A DNA stretch of 64,000 bases from Flavobacteriaceae bacterium LSUCC0859 (lineage in GTDB: Bacteria; Bacteroidota; Bacteroidia; Flavobacteriales; Flavobacteriaceae): positions 344,862 to 408,861 of the forward strand of contig JAKOGP010000002.1 of the NCBI GenBank assembly GCA_022239325.1, given 5' to 3'. The notes below the pieces were generated by a model, which was given only the letters and a program-made list of their open reading frames with translations, did not search any database and was not told the DNA's origin. A program made the translations under genes and the position numbers. Numbering within the stretch: the stretch's first letter is position 1; every line of letters starts with the position of its first letter. Below are positions 52,339-60,629 of the stretch, in pieces.

Positions 52339-53394
52339 TTAATTCCCAGTAGCCAACTCCTTCATTTCCTTTGGAACGCGTTTGTTCATGAGTCTAAACC
52401 ACAATGGAGGGAAAAAAGAAATAACCATGGAGGTCGGGTATCCAAAAGGCATTTGTGGTGCGTCTTCATGACAGGCTAAGGTCTGGTATTTTTTAGCGGC
52501 TTTGTAGTGGTGGTCACTGTGGCGGGTAAGCTCATAAAGGACCAACCTCCCTATAATATGATTGGAGTTCCAAGAGTGCTTGGCTCGTACTGCCTCATAG
52601 CGACCGGCCTTATTTTTTGCTCTAAGCAGGCCGTAGTGTTCTATGTAGTTTACGGTTTCCAAAAGCAAGAAACCAACCAAAGCGGCACAAATGGCAAAAA
52701 CCAATACTTTAACGCCAAATAACAGCCAAATACCCACTAGATAAGTGAATTGTATACATAGATACCAAAACATATCATTTTTAAGACTGTAAAAGGGCCT
52801 CTCTTCCTCTTTGTTTAATTGGGTTTGTAGTTTCCAAGCATTAATGTATTGCCCTGTTACACTACTTATCCAAAAGCTAAAAACAGACTGCTTATAAGCT
52901 GCCGTAGCAGGGTCTTCTTTGGTTGCCGCATAGCGGTGATGCCCCCAGTTGTGTTCTATAAAAAAATGCATATACAAGGAGGGCAACAGCAAAGCCTTAG
53001 CCATAAATTTCTCTGCTCTTTTTTTTCTATGTCCTAGTTCGTGCGCTACGTTTATACCGTTGGTTCCCAGGCAAACACCAAGGGAAAGCCCCAACCCAAT
53101 AATTTCATATAGAGCAAGGTCTTGCTGGCTAACCACCGCCAAGCCCCACAGAAGTAGTCCGTATACTATAGGAAGGTTTATGTATAAAAGCCAGTCATAA
53201 AGAACCGATATTTTTTTCTTAGCAGCCACTTCTTTGGAGTCATTGCTGCTGTCCTGCTTTAAAAGCATTTCTAGAATAGGAATAAGCACAAAGGCATAGA
53301 AAATTGCTGCATAAGAAAACACGCCTTTTAGATAAATAGCTATTGCCGTAGCCAAGGGAATACTATGTGCCGCTAGATATTTTAAGCCTTTCAT
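52339..53394 (-). CDS. Alkane 1-monooxygenase (AlkB)-like fatty-acid-desaturase-fold enzyme
   Basis: A 351-residue integral membrane diiron enzyme. All His boxes are present: HELGHRKKR near residue 119, EHNWGHHRYAATKEDPATA near 147, and LTRHSDHHYKAAKKYQTL near 289, plus NYIEHYGLLR. The last phrase is the AlkB-specific NYIEHYG motif that separates alkane hydroxylases from other desaturase-type enzymes. Several hydrophobic helices span the N-terminal 110 residues and the 210-250 region. It would insert oxygen at the terminal carbon of an n-alkane or related hydrophobic substrate, with rubredoxin as electron donor; no rubredoxin is adjacent. Confidence 0.9.
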   Translation of the reverse strand: MKGLKYLAAHSIPLATAIAIYLKGVFSYAAIFYAFVLIPILEMLLKQDSSNDSKEVAAKKKISVLYDWLLYINLPIVYGLLLWGLAVVSQQDLALYEIIGLGLSLGVCLGTNGINVAHELGHRKKRAEKFMAKALLLPSLYMHFFIEHNWGHHRYAATKEDPATAAYKQSVFSFWISSVTGQYINAWKLQTQLNKEEERPFYSLKNDMFWYLCIQFTYLVGIWLLFGVKVLVFAICAALVGFLLLETVNYIEHYGLLRAKNKAGRYEAVRAKHSWNSNHIIGRLVLYELTRHSDHHYKAAKKYQTLACHEDAPQMPFGYPTSMVISFFPPLWFRLMNKRVPKEMKELATGN

Positions 53395-53441
53395 TTTTTA
53401 TTTCTAAGATACACATTTTTAGTAATCTACTCACTTATGTG

Positions 53442-53449
53442 TACCTTTG
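53442..53449 (+). promoter_or_regulatory. -7 box TACCTTTG for ybeY-mnmG
   Basis: TACCTTTG is an exact consensus match, 14 bases before the ybeY ATG; it probably serves ybeY and mnmG together. Confidence 0.6.
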
Positions 53450-53463
53450 CCAAAAATTGGTAA

Positions 53464-53883
53464 ATGCTAAGCTATCATTTTGAGGACGTTCCCGAAATTC
53501 CAAACACTGAAAAATACAGTGATTGGTTGCTGGCTATTGCAGACTCAGAAGGTTATGAGCTGGGGGAGTTGGCGTATATTTTCTGCTCTGACAATTACCT
53601 TCTTAAGCTCAATCAGGACTATCTAAAGCACGACACCCTCACAGATATTATTACATTTGATTATGTTTCTGGGAATCTCATTTCTGGCGACGTATATATT
53701 TCCTTGGAGCGCGTAGCAGATAACGCTAAAGAATTTGGGGTAAGTGAGCCTGAAGAACTATTAAGAGTAATGGCTCACGGCCTGTTACACCTATGCGGTT
53801 ATAAAGACAAAACCATTGAGGATCAGACTCTTATGACCAAAAAAGAAAATGAAAAAATTAAAATGTTCCACGTGGAACAATAG
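53464..53883 (+). CDS. ybeY: rRNA maturation endoribonuclease YbeY
   Basis: A 139-residue metal-dependent ribonuclease for 16S rRNA 3' processing and ribosome quality control. The zinc signature HGLLHLCGYKD is near residue 108, and the family's DTLTDIITFDY and GDVYISLERV precede it. The last codons (MFHVEQ) are written by a 16-bp parS palindrome embedded in the coding sequence. It is followed after 3 bases by mnmG. Confidence 0.93.
   Translation: MLSYHFEDVPEIPNTEKYSDWLLAIADSEGYELGELAYIFCSDNYLLKLNQDYLKHDTLTDIITFDYVSGNLISGDVYISLERVADNAKEFGVSEPEELLRVMAHGLLHLCGYKDKTIEDQTLMTKKENEKIKMFHVEQ
53864..53879. promoter_or_regulatory. parS (ParB-binding) site 1, inside ybeY
   Basis: TGTTCCACGTGGAACA is a perfect 16-bp palindrome and matches the general bacterial parS consensus TGTTNCACGTGNAACA. 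It occupies the last codons of ybeY. An identical copy lies at 55773-55788. Confidence 0.85.
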
Positions 53884-53886
53884 GAT

Positions 53887-55755
53887 ATGTTTCTAGAAGA
53901 ATACGACGTTATTGTTGTTGGAGGGGGTCATGCAGGGGCAGAAGCTGCTGCTGCTGCTGCCAATATGGGGTCTACTACCCTCTTGGTAACCATGAACCTT
54001 CAAAATATTGGACAAATGTCTTGTAATCCTGCTATGGGAGGTATTGCAAAAGGACAGATTGTTCGCGAGATAGACGCCTTAGGCGGATACAGCGGTATAG
54101 TTTCAGACTTGTCTGCCATACAGTTTAAGATGCTCAATAAATCTAAGGGCCCTGCCATGTGGAGCCCAAGGACACAGAATGACCGCATGCTCTTTGCAGA
54201 GCATTGGAGGCTGGCTTTAGAAAAAACACCTCTAGTAGATTTCTACCAAGATATGGCTACAGGTCTTCATGTGAAGGGAGATCGTATTATGGGGGTAAAG
54301 ACTTCTTTGGGTATGACTATCAAAGCCAAGACAGTTGTGCTTACCAATGGTACATTTCTCAATGGGTTAATCCACATAGGTGAAAAACAATTGGGGGGAG
54401 GCCGAGCAGGAGAAAAGGCGGCAACCGGCATCACAGAACAATTGGTTTCTCTAGGTTTTGAGTCAGGAAGAATGAAAACAGGTACCCCTCCTAGGGTAGA
54501 CGGCAGGTCTTTAGATTACTCCGTAATGATTCCGCAGCCAGGAGACCCTATTCCCGAAAAATTCTCTTATACACAAACACAGCCCCTTGCGAAACAGCGT
54601 GATTGTCATATGACGCACACCTCTGCTCAGGTGCATGATTTACTGAGAGAAGGTTTTGACAGGTCTCCTATGTTTAATGGTGCCATTCAAAGCCTAGGCC
54701 CTAGGTATTGTCCTTCCATAGAAGATAAAATTAATCGTTTTGCAGACAAAGACAGCCACCAGCTTTTTGTAGAGCCAGAGGGATGGAATACCGTAGAGGT
54801 ATACGTCAATGGTTTTTCTACTTCTCTACCAGAAGAGGTTCAGTTCAAAGCGTTGCGGTCTGTTAAAGGCTTTGAGAATGTAAAGTTTTTTAGACCAGGT
54901 TACGCTATAGAATATGATTATTTCCCTCCAACTCAACTCACACATACTTTAGAGACTAAACTAGTGAAAGGCCTTTTCTTTGCAGGACAAATAAATGGAA
55001 CTACTGGCTATGAAGAGGCTGCTTCCCAAGGTTTAATGGCGGGTATAAATGCCTCTTTACAAGTACAAGAGAAAGATTCTTTTGTTCTCCAAAGAGACGA
55101 GGCTTATATAGGTGTTCTAATAGATGATTTAATTACTAAGGGCACAGAAGAGCCTTATAGAATGTTTACTTCTAGGGCAGAATACAGAACCTTGTTAAGG
55201 CAAGACAATGCAGACTTTAGACTTACCCCTAGAGGCCATGCCTTAGGTTTGGCATCTGATGAAAGACTAAAAACCATGCAGAAGAAGGCGGCACAATCGG
55301 AAGCTTTTGTGAACTTTTTTAGAGATACTTCTGTAAGGCCGGAACAAATTAATGAGCAATTAAGTAGTGTAGACTCTGCTCCTATTTCTCAGCCTGGCAA
55401 ATTATTTAAGATCTTTTCAAGGCCAAATGTTACGATGGATCATATGCTCTCTTTGGACGCTGTGTCTTCTTATGTGGCTCAAGAATCACTTCCTAGAGAG
55501 GTTTTAGAACAAGCAGAAATTCAAGTGAAGTATGCAGGTTATATTGAAAAGGAAAAAAACAATGCAGATAAATTACAGCGTTTAGAGCATGTAAAAATCC
55601 CTGCAAATTTTGATTATAGCAAGCTTAAATCACTTTCTTATGAAGCTAGGGAAAAACTTAAAAACATACAGCCTGTAAATATTGCGCAAGCTTCTAGAAT
55701 TTCTGGTGTCTCTCCCTCTGACATCTCTGTTTTACTCGTCTTCCTTGGTAGATAA
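53887..55755 (+). CDS. mnmG: tRNA uridine-5-carboxymethylaminomethyl modification enzyme MnmG
   Basis: With MnmE it builds cmnm5U at the wobble position of several tRNAs. The 622-residue FAD-dependent enzyme opens YDVIVVGGGHAGAEAAAAAAN (dinucleotide-binding, about 7-27), has GQMSCNPAMGGIAKGQIVREIDALGG, GLFFAGQINGTTGYEEAASQGLMAGINA near 365 and MFTSRAEYRTLLRQDNADFRLT near 420. The helical C-terminal domain that binds tRNA and MnmE is complete. It is bracketed by two parS sites and follows ybeY closely. Confidence 0.95.
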   Translation: MFLEEYDVIVVGGGHAGAEAAAAAANMGSTTLLVTMNLQNIGQMSCNPAMGGIAKGQIVREIDALGGYSGIVSDLSAIQFKMLNKSKGPAMWSPRTQNDRMLFAEHWRLALEKTPLVDFYQDMATGLHVKGDRIMGVKTSLGMTIKAKTVVLTNGTFLNGLIHIGEKQLGGGRAGEKAATGITEQLVSLGFESGRMKTGTPPRVDGRSLDYSVMIPQPGDPIPEKFSYTQTQPLAKQRDCHMTHTSAQVHDLLREGFDRSPMFNGAIQSLGPRYCPSIEDKINRFADKDSHQLFVEPEGWNTVEVYVNGFSTSLPEEVQFKALRSVKGFENVKFFRPGYAIEYDYFPPTQLTHTLETKLVKGLFFAGQINGTTGYEEAASQGLMAGINASLQVQEKDSFVLQRDEAYIGVLIDDLITKGTEEPYRMFTSRAEYRTLLRQDNADFRLTPRGHALGLASDERLKTMQKKAAQSEAFVNFFRDTSVRPEQINEQLSSVDSAPISQPGKLFKIFSRPNVTMDHMLSLDAVSSYVAQESLPREVLEQAEIQVKYAGYIEKEKNNADKLQRLEHVKIPANFDYSKLKSLSYEAREKLKNIQPVNIAQASRISGVSPSDISVLLVFLGR

Positions 55756-55772
55756 TTTTCTATTTTTTTAAT

Positions 55773-55788
55773 TGTTCCACGTGGAACA
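55773..55788. promoter_or_regulatory. parS (ParB-binding) site 2, between mnmG and the methyltransferase
   Basis: Identical 16-bp palindrome to site 1 (TGTTCCACGTGGAACA), 18 bases past the mnmG stop and 18 bases before the methyltransferase ATG. Confidence 0.88.
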
Positions 55789-55805
55789 TTTACTTTTTTT
55801 AGTCC

Positions 55806-56654
55806 ATGAAATCTCATCCAGTCGCAGAAAATTATTTAGAGGTAAAAGACCACGCCTATAGCCAAGAGTTGTTTTTTCTCCAGGCAAACCAGGAGGGTAC
55901 GCTGCTGCATACCACCCCCCTGCCCTCCAATTTAGATTCTTACTATTCTGTAGATTCTTATATTTCTCATCAAAAAAACTTCAACTCCTTTTCTGATAAA
56001 TTGTATAAGTGGGCACATAAATTTCAGCTAAAAAGAAAAGAGCGTTTGTTGTTAAAGCATCTAAATGGGCCCAAAAAAATATTAGATTTTGGAGCGGGCA
56101 GCGGCAACTTTGTGACTTTTTTAAAGCAAAGACAGTGGCACGTTTTGGGCGTTGAACCAAACCCTAATGCAAGGGCAGTAGCCTTAGAAAACAACTGTGT
56201 CTTGCACCCTTCATTAGCTGCTATTCCCAAACAACAATTTCAGTTAATTACCCTTTGGCATGTTTTAGAGCATGTGGAAGATTACAAGCAAACTGTAGAG
56301 GAGTTACTGGCAGTTCTTGCTCCGGGCGGTCATTTGGTTTTGGCCCTTCCTAACTTTACATCTTGGGACGCACAGCATTATAAATCTTTTTGGGCCGCTT
56401 ACGATGTGCCCAGACATCTGTGGCATTTTTCTCCAAAAGCCATTTGTAACTTGGCAGAAGAAAAAAACCTTCAATTGGTAAAAACCTATCCCATGCCTCT
56501 AGACGCATTTTATGTGTCTTTGGTTTCTGAGCGGTTTAAGAAAAACCCCATGGCACTTCCTGTTGGATTTTTAAAAGGTGCCTTTTCTAATTTTCATGCC
56601 CTGCGCAGCGGCAACTATTCTTCCATGATATATGTGCTTCAGAAAGCAAATTAA
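55806..56654 (+). CDS. Class I SAM-dependent methyltransferase
   Basis: A 282-residue methyltransferase with an atypical 80-residue N-terminus, a motif I of KILDFGAGSGNFVTFL near 95, motif II acidic end in VLGVEPNPNARAVA, and motif IV as LITLWHVLEHVEDYKQT. It belongs to the UbiE/UbiG-like group that acts on small molecules or glycolipids; the HVLEHV phrase is common in such enzymes. The long insertion SYDVPRHLWHFSPKAI near 200 is also typical. Substrate unknown. It lies just past a parS site. Confidence 0.88.
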   Translation: MKSHPVAENYLEVKDHAYSQELFFLQANQEGTLLHTTPLPSNLDSYYSVDSYISHQKNFNSFSDKLYKWAHKFQLKRKERLLLKHLNGPKKILDFGAGSGNFVTFLKQRQWHVLGVEPNPNARAVALENNCVLHPSLAAIPKQQFQLITLWHVLEHVEDYKQTVEELLAVLAPGGHLVLALPNFTSWDAQHYKSFWAAYDVPRHLWHFSPKAICNLAEEKNLQLVKTYPMPLDAFYVSLVSERFKKNPMALPVGFLKGAFSNFHALRSGNYSSMIYVLQKAN

Positions 56655-56798
56655 CGATTTAGAAGAGTTATAAGCGCGGAAAACATCTACCAGCTCCATA
56701 GGGAGTGTTTTTTCTAAAAAACCTCCTTAAACCTCCTTAAAATAAACTAAGTTTTATAAGAAAAACCTATTGTTAAAAAGTAAAACCATTAGAATATC

Positions 56799-57206
56799 CT
56801 ATATCATCTCCATTTCTAAAAAGAACAGCAATAAGACGGCTGGCACCAAATAAATTACAATGGTTCTTGCACCGTCGTAATCTTTAGCCATTCTTTGACC
56901 AAACAGCAGCATGAGAAGTGTAACACAAGAAAGGGTAGCTGCATATAAAGCCATAGTACGCTCATTATTTGCCAAGACATCATAGAGCCCCCACACAGAG
57001 CAAAAAGCGGTGGCCAGTTCCATTAGTATCACTATGGCTAAAAGCATGGGAACCATATTTTTTAAAGGACTATTGGCAAAATGATTTTTTAACCAAGACA
57101 GGTTGCCATTCCAGTCTGTGATTTTGTCTATCCCACTTTGAAGAAAGGTGATTAAAACAAACAATAGCAATACAGTTTCAGTGAGGTGGTATTGAATAAA
57201 TTCCAT
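56799..57206 (-). CDS. DoxX-family membrane protein
   Basis: A 135-residue inner-membrane protein with four hydrophobic helices (about 8-27, 50-70, 80-105, 112-132). The phrase LQSGIDKITDWNGNLSWLKNHFANSPLKNMVPMLLAIV is the flavobacterial DoxX/SURF-like pattern. Function of this subgroup is unknown; family members are linked to quinone or thiol redox. It follows holB on the same strand after 7 bases. Confidence 0.75.
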   Translation of the reverse strand: MEFIQYHLTETVLLLFVLITFLQSGIDKITDWNGNLSWLKNHFANSPLKNMVPMLLAIVILMELATAFCSVWGLYDVLANNERTMALYAATLSCVTLLMLLFGQRMAKDYDGARTIVIYLVPAVLLLFFLEMEMI

Positions 57207-57213
57207 AATTTTT

Positions 57214-58377
57214 TTATTTAGTGGCTTTGGCCGCGGAGGGCGTGTGTATATAACGGGTTAGGACAATCGCAAGATCTGTAAAGATCATCTTTGCATTTCC
57301 GTTACGCTCAATTTCGTAGAGTGCTTTTTCAAGCGATTCCTGAATTCCTGTAATATTAGATTCGTGCACAAAAGGCACTAATTTTTTAAAATCAAATCCA
57401 TCTACATGAACCTGAGTGTGCTGGAATTCCGACAGCCCATAGTGAGAAAGCAGCGCTTCTCTAAATAGAGACAGGCAATACAGCAAAAAATTCTTTTGGA
57501 CTTCTCTTCCAGACTTTGCCACTTCTCCACTCCAATTGATGAGTTCATTTATAGCACCCTTATTGCCTTTGGCGCTAAAGGCGGTGCGTACCCAAAACAC
57601 AAACCAATCTCCAAAACGCAGTTCTTCAGAGTCTTTTCTAAAAAGATCCAGCGCTTTGTTAAAGTTTCCTTCCGCCGCAACAGATATTTGTTTGGCTTCC
57701 TGAGCTGTGGCTCCGGCTTGTACCAATCCTTCTGTAATAGCTTCCTCAGAAATTTTTCTAAAATGAGATATTTGACAGCGAGATTGTATGGTGGCTAATA
57801 GTTGCTCTTCATCTTGAGCAATAAGAATAAACAGCGTTTTTTCTGGTGGCTCTTCTAAGAGCTTTAAGAGTTTGTTTGCGGCAGCCGTATTCATTTTTTC
57901 TACCCCCCAAATAACCATTACCTTATAGCCGCCTTCGTAAGATTTTAGGGCTAGTTTTTGAGAAATTTCTTTGGCTTCTTCTACACTTATGTTGCCTTGT
58001 TTTTTCTCTGTTCCTATGAGTTGGTACCAGTCAAATAAATTGCCGTAAGGCTGTTCTTGAATAAAAGAGCGCCATTCTGCAATATAATGGTCGCTAATGG
58101 GCTTACTTTTTGCAGCTTCAGAAGCGGCTACGGGAAAGGCAAAATGGAGGTCTGGATGGTTTAGGTGGTCCATCTTTAGATGGCCAGACTCTTTTTGAGC
58201 GGGTGTTAGGTCTCCATATTCACAAAGCACTGCCCTAGCCAGCGCCAAGGCCATAGGCAGGGTACCACTCCCTTCCGGCCCCACAAATAGCTGTGCATGC
58301 GCCAAACGGTTCACGCCTATGGCGGTCTGTAAGCGGTTCTTAATGTACTGCTGCCCTAAAACTTCTTCAAAACGCAT
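57214..58377 (-). CDS. holB: DNA polymerase III subunit delta' (clamp-loader)
   Basis: The 387-residue delta' AAA+ subunit of the clamp loader. The N-terminal GQQYIKNRLQTAIGVNRLAHAQLFVGPEGSGTLPMALALARA has a degenerate P-loop lacking the Lys (GPEGSGTLP), as is usual for delta', which does not bind ATP. NKLLKLLEEPPEKTLFILIAQ and the arginine-finger SRC motif (IQSRCQISHF) are present, and the C-terminal helical collar domain is complete. It begins with a leaderless-type promoter (TATCTTTG, 4 bases before the ATG), directly after the terminator of the M56 gene. Confidence 0.92.
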   Translation of the reverse strand: MRFEEVLGQQYIKNRLQTAIGVNRLAHAQLFVGPEGSGTLPMALALARAVLCEYGDLTPAQKESGHLKMDHLNHPDLHFAFPVAASEAAKSKPISDHYIAEWRSFIQEQPYGNLFDWYQLIGTEKKQGNISVEEAKEISQKLALKSYEGGYKVMVIWGVEKMNTAAANKLLKLLEEPPEKTLFILIAQDEEQLLATIQSRCQISHFRKISEEAITEGLVQAGATAQEAKQISVAAEGNFNKALDLFRKDSEELRFGDWFVFWVRTAFSAKGNKGAINELINWSGEVAKSGREVQKNFLLYCLSLFREALLSHYGLSEFQHTQVHVDGFDFKKLVPFVHESNITGIQESLEKALYEIERNGNAKMIFTDLAIVLTRYIHTPSAAKATK

Positions 58378-58381
58378 GACT

Positions 58382-58389
58382 CAAAGATA
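58382..58389 (-). promoter_or_regulatory. -7 box TATCTTTG, apparently leaderless holB
   Basis: Minus-strand TATCTTTG is an exact consensus; the four bases AGTC separate it from the holB ATG. Confidence 0.65.
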
Positions 58390-58390
58390 C

Positions 58391-58418
58391 AAAAAGCGGC
58401 CCGTACGGGCCGCTTTAA
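58391..58418 (-). terminator. GC-rich perfect palindromic terminator
   Basis: A 24-bp perfect palindrome (58393-58416) with arms AAAGCGGCCCGT, followed on the minus strand by five T that run directly into the holB -7 box. It likely ends the M56-type gene transcript. Confidence 0.75.
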
Positions 58419-58520
58419 AATGCAGGACTATGCTATTAAGACTAAGGCTGTTACTCTTAGAGCAAAGACAGCATATGATTTACAATCCTTAGGACTATTT
58501 TTAAGAGGTAGGACATCATT

Positions 58521-60629
58521 TTATTCTTTCTTTTTAAGTATAATTTCTACCACCCCATGAGCACCTTTGTCTCCATATTTTTTTAGTGCAGACTTTCCTT
58601 TGAGCACAGAGACACTTTCAATATGGTCTGGATCTATGTCATTTATTTGCTTGTCTTTGGGCTGCTCTTTTCCATCTATCACAATAAGTGGGGTTTTGGA
58701 ATTGCTGTTCCAAGAGCCTTTATTTTTAATTGTAATCTTTTTTTCAGAAGCATCTGTATCCTGAAGCGATTTTATAATAAAAATCCCATTTTTACGTGCT
58801 TTTATGCCGCCCAAAGAGCTAGCTGTGGAGTCTGGCAAGACCAGATCAAAATCGATATCTTTAATGTCTTCATACTCTATTTGGATGGTGTCTCCAGAAA
58901 AAGAACTGCCATTGATAAAAACAGCTGCTTTTTTCTGATGGCCCAGTAGTAAACTGTCCGAACCAAAGAAAACAAACTCATTAGCGTCTTTGTCGGTAAA
59001 AGAGAGTTTATCTATAGTCATTTTCATGACCTTATTTGAGGCCTTTTCAGCAGCTTTTTCCGCTTTCATAGCAGCTTTTTCTGCTTTCTCAGCAACCTCT
59101 TTCCCCATCACTTTTATTTCCATGGCCTTTCGCTTCATCCTTTGGGCTCTCTCCACGATTTTTTCTATCTTTTCTTTAGAGTCTACTACCTCATTTTCAT
59201 CTAAATCTGTCATGAGGCTAACGATAACAGAATCTTTATCTAAATTACCCGCCCTAACTACAAGTCTGTCTTTTTTGACTTTGCCGGAAGTGCTTCTAAA
59301 ACCTGCCTTTAGAATGAGGTTTTGCTCATTCATTTGAATGTAAAATTCAAAAGGAGTAAGGGGGTCTGTGCCGCTCACAGCATAGTTCCCAGACTTGCCA
59401 TTATTGGTTTTAAAACTGGATTTTATACCAGTGATGAGCCCCTGAGCATTTCGCTTTACTTTTTTAAAATCTAGCGATACCCCATATGTATCAAAGACCT
59501 TTAAATAGCCTTTTTTGAGTTCTTCGTCGCTCGTAATAGGCTCTATGAGCACAGAAAGAGTTGTTTTTGAAAACTTAATGTTACGCTGCTTTGCTGGCGG
59601 AGGCGGAGGCGGAACGGAGTAAGCGCGTTTTCCTGCTACAGGCGGTGGCGGTGGCGGCACAGAGTAGGATCTTTTTTCACTCTTCTTAGCGTTTGCTTTG
59701 CCCAACACCGTTGGCGGTGGCGGCGGAATAGTGTCTACAATTGTTGTGATTATTGGCGGTGGTGGCGGGGCCATTTGGGCCACAGTTTTAGTGTTAAAAG
59801 CAAAGACAAAGGCCACCAATAAGGGGACTAAGAGGGCACTGCCCCAGGGACTTTTTTTAGCTTGGGTGTTGTTGAGCATCATAATTCGTTTTTTTAAAAA
59901 GGATTCATAAAAAGGTTGTACTAAGCTAAGCTGTTCTAGTGGCACGCTTTGGTTGAGTAAGATGTATTGATAGTTTTTTAATTGTTGGGTTTGTGAAACC
60001 GTTCCTTCATCTGCTAAGAATTCAAGATTTTCTAACATCTTCTTTTTGTATATCCAGAGCAGTGGGTTCCACCAGGCGAAGACCAACACCAACTGAATGG
60101 CAAGCACATCTATAGAATGCCATTGTTTTAGGTGTACTTTCTCATGAGCTAAAACAACTTCATAATGAGGCCCTAGATACATTTTTTTAGGAAATACAAT
60201 AGATTGAAAAAAAGAAAAAGGGGCCTTGGCCATACTGGAAAGCAGTAATTTGGGCCGTTTGCTATGTACCACCTCACTCTGCTTTAAGATTTGGAGCACC
60301 TTAAACAAACGCCACAGTAGCCACAATGCCATAACAACACTCATGGCTCCAATGAGAAGGAATCCATAAAATTCCCAGGAGAATTCACTTTGAGGAGGTT
60401 CCAAGGCTAAGACATCCATGGAAAGCGCACTGGCTGGAGGCCTAAAAGGAATCACCTCTATTTTTTCTAAAGAAACAAAAGGAAGAACCAGACTACTGAG
60501 CAAACCAAAGCCTAGAAAAAAACGATTGTACACAAACTGCCTTCTAGGAAGTAGCCAAAACTGGTATACGCCTAAAAAGGCCGCTAATAACAGCATCTGT
60601 TTTAGGGCTATTTCAAGGAAGCTTTCCAT
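58521..60629 (-). CDS. M56 (BlaR1-like) peptidase with TonB-plug-like C-terminus
   Basis: A 702-residue membrane protein. Four hydrophobic segments (about 10-25, 38-55, 85-110, 265-285) frame an M56 metallopeptidase domain with the zinc motif HEKVH (LAHEKVHLKQW, near 164) and the downstream LADEGTVSQ that carries the Glu ligand. A stretch of three proline-rich runs (PPPPPP, about 290-350) follows, then periplasmic domains. The last 60 residues (PLIVIDGKEQPKDKQINDIDPDHIESVSVLKG...YGDKGAHGVVEIILK) look like a TonB-receptor plug. It overlaps blaI by 17 bases, so it is probably the sensor/protease partner of that repressor. Confidence 0.85.
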   Translation of the reverse strand: MESFLEIALKQMLLLAAFLGVYQFWLLPRRQFVYNRFFLGFGLLSSLVLPFVSLEKIEVIPFRPPASALSMDVLALEPPQSEFSWEFYGFLLIGAMSVVMALWLLWRLFKVLQILKQSEVVHSKRPKLLLSSMAKAPFSFFQSIVFPKKMYLGPHYEVVLAHEKVHLKQWHSIDVLAIQLVLVFAWWNPLLWIYKKKMLENLEFLADEGTVSQTQQLKNYQYILLNQSVPLEQLSLVQPFYESFLKKRIMMLNNTQAKKSPWGSALLVPLLVAFVFAFNTKTVAQMAPPPPPIITTIVDTIPPPPPTVLGKANAKKSEKRSYSVPPPPPPVAGKRAYSVPPPPPPAKQRNIKFSKTTLSVLIEPITSDEELKKGYLKVFDTYGVSLDFKKVKRNAQGLITGIKSSFKTNNGKSGNYAVSGTDPLTPFEFYIQMNEQNLILKAGFRSTSGKVKKDRLVVRAGNLDKDSVIVSLMTDLDENEVVDSKEKIEKIVERAQRMKRKAMEIKVMGKEVAEKAEKAAMKAEKAAEKASNKVMKMTIDKLSFTDKDANEFVFFGSDSLLLGHQKKAAVFINGSSFSGDTIQIEYEDIKDIDFDLVLPDSTASSLGGIKARKNGIFIIKSLQDTDASEKKITIKNKGSWNSNSKTPLIVIDGKEQPKDKQINDIDPDHIESVSVLKGKSALKKYGDKGAHGVVEIILKKKE

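Noticed and set aside
56640-56760. Two AAGGAGG sequences on the minus strand upstream of a 40-codon frame opposite the methyltransferase end.
   Set aside because: This organism shows no use of Shine-Dalgarno sequences elsewhere in the window, and the frame lies antisense to a well-supported gene.
59590-59790. Repeated GGCGGTGGCGG-like units that could suggest a repeat array, and a long open frame (59698-59910) of poly-glycine type on the plus strand.
   Set aside because: They are the reverse of codons for the proline-rich runs in the M56 protein; the plus-strand frame is only the mirror of these codons.
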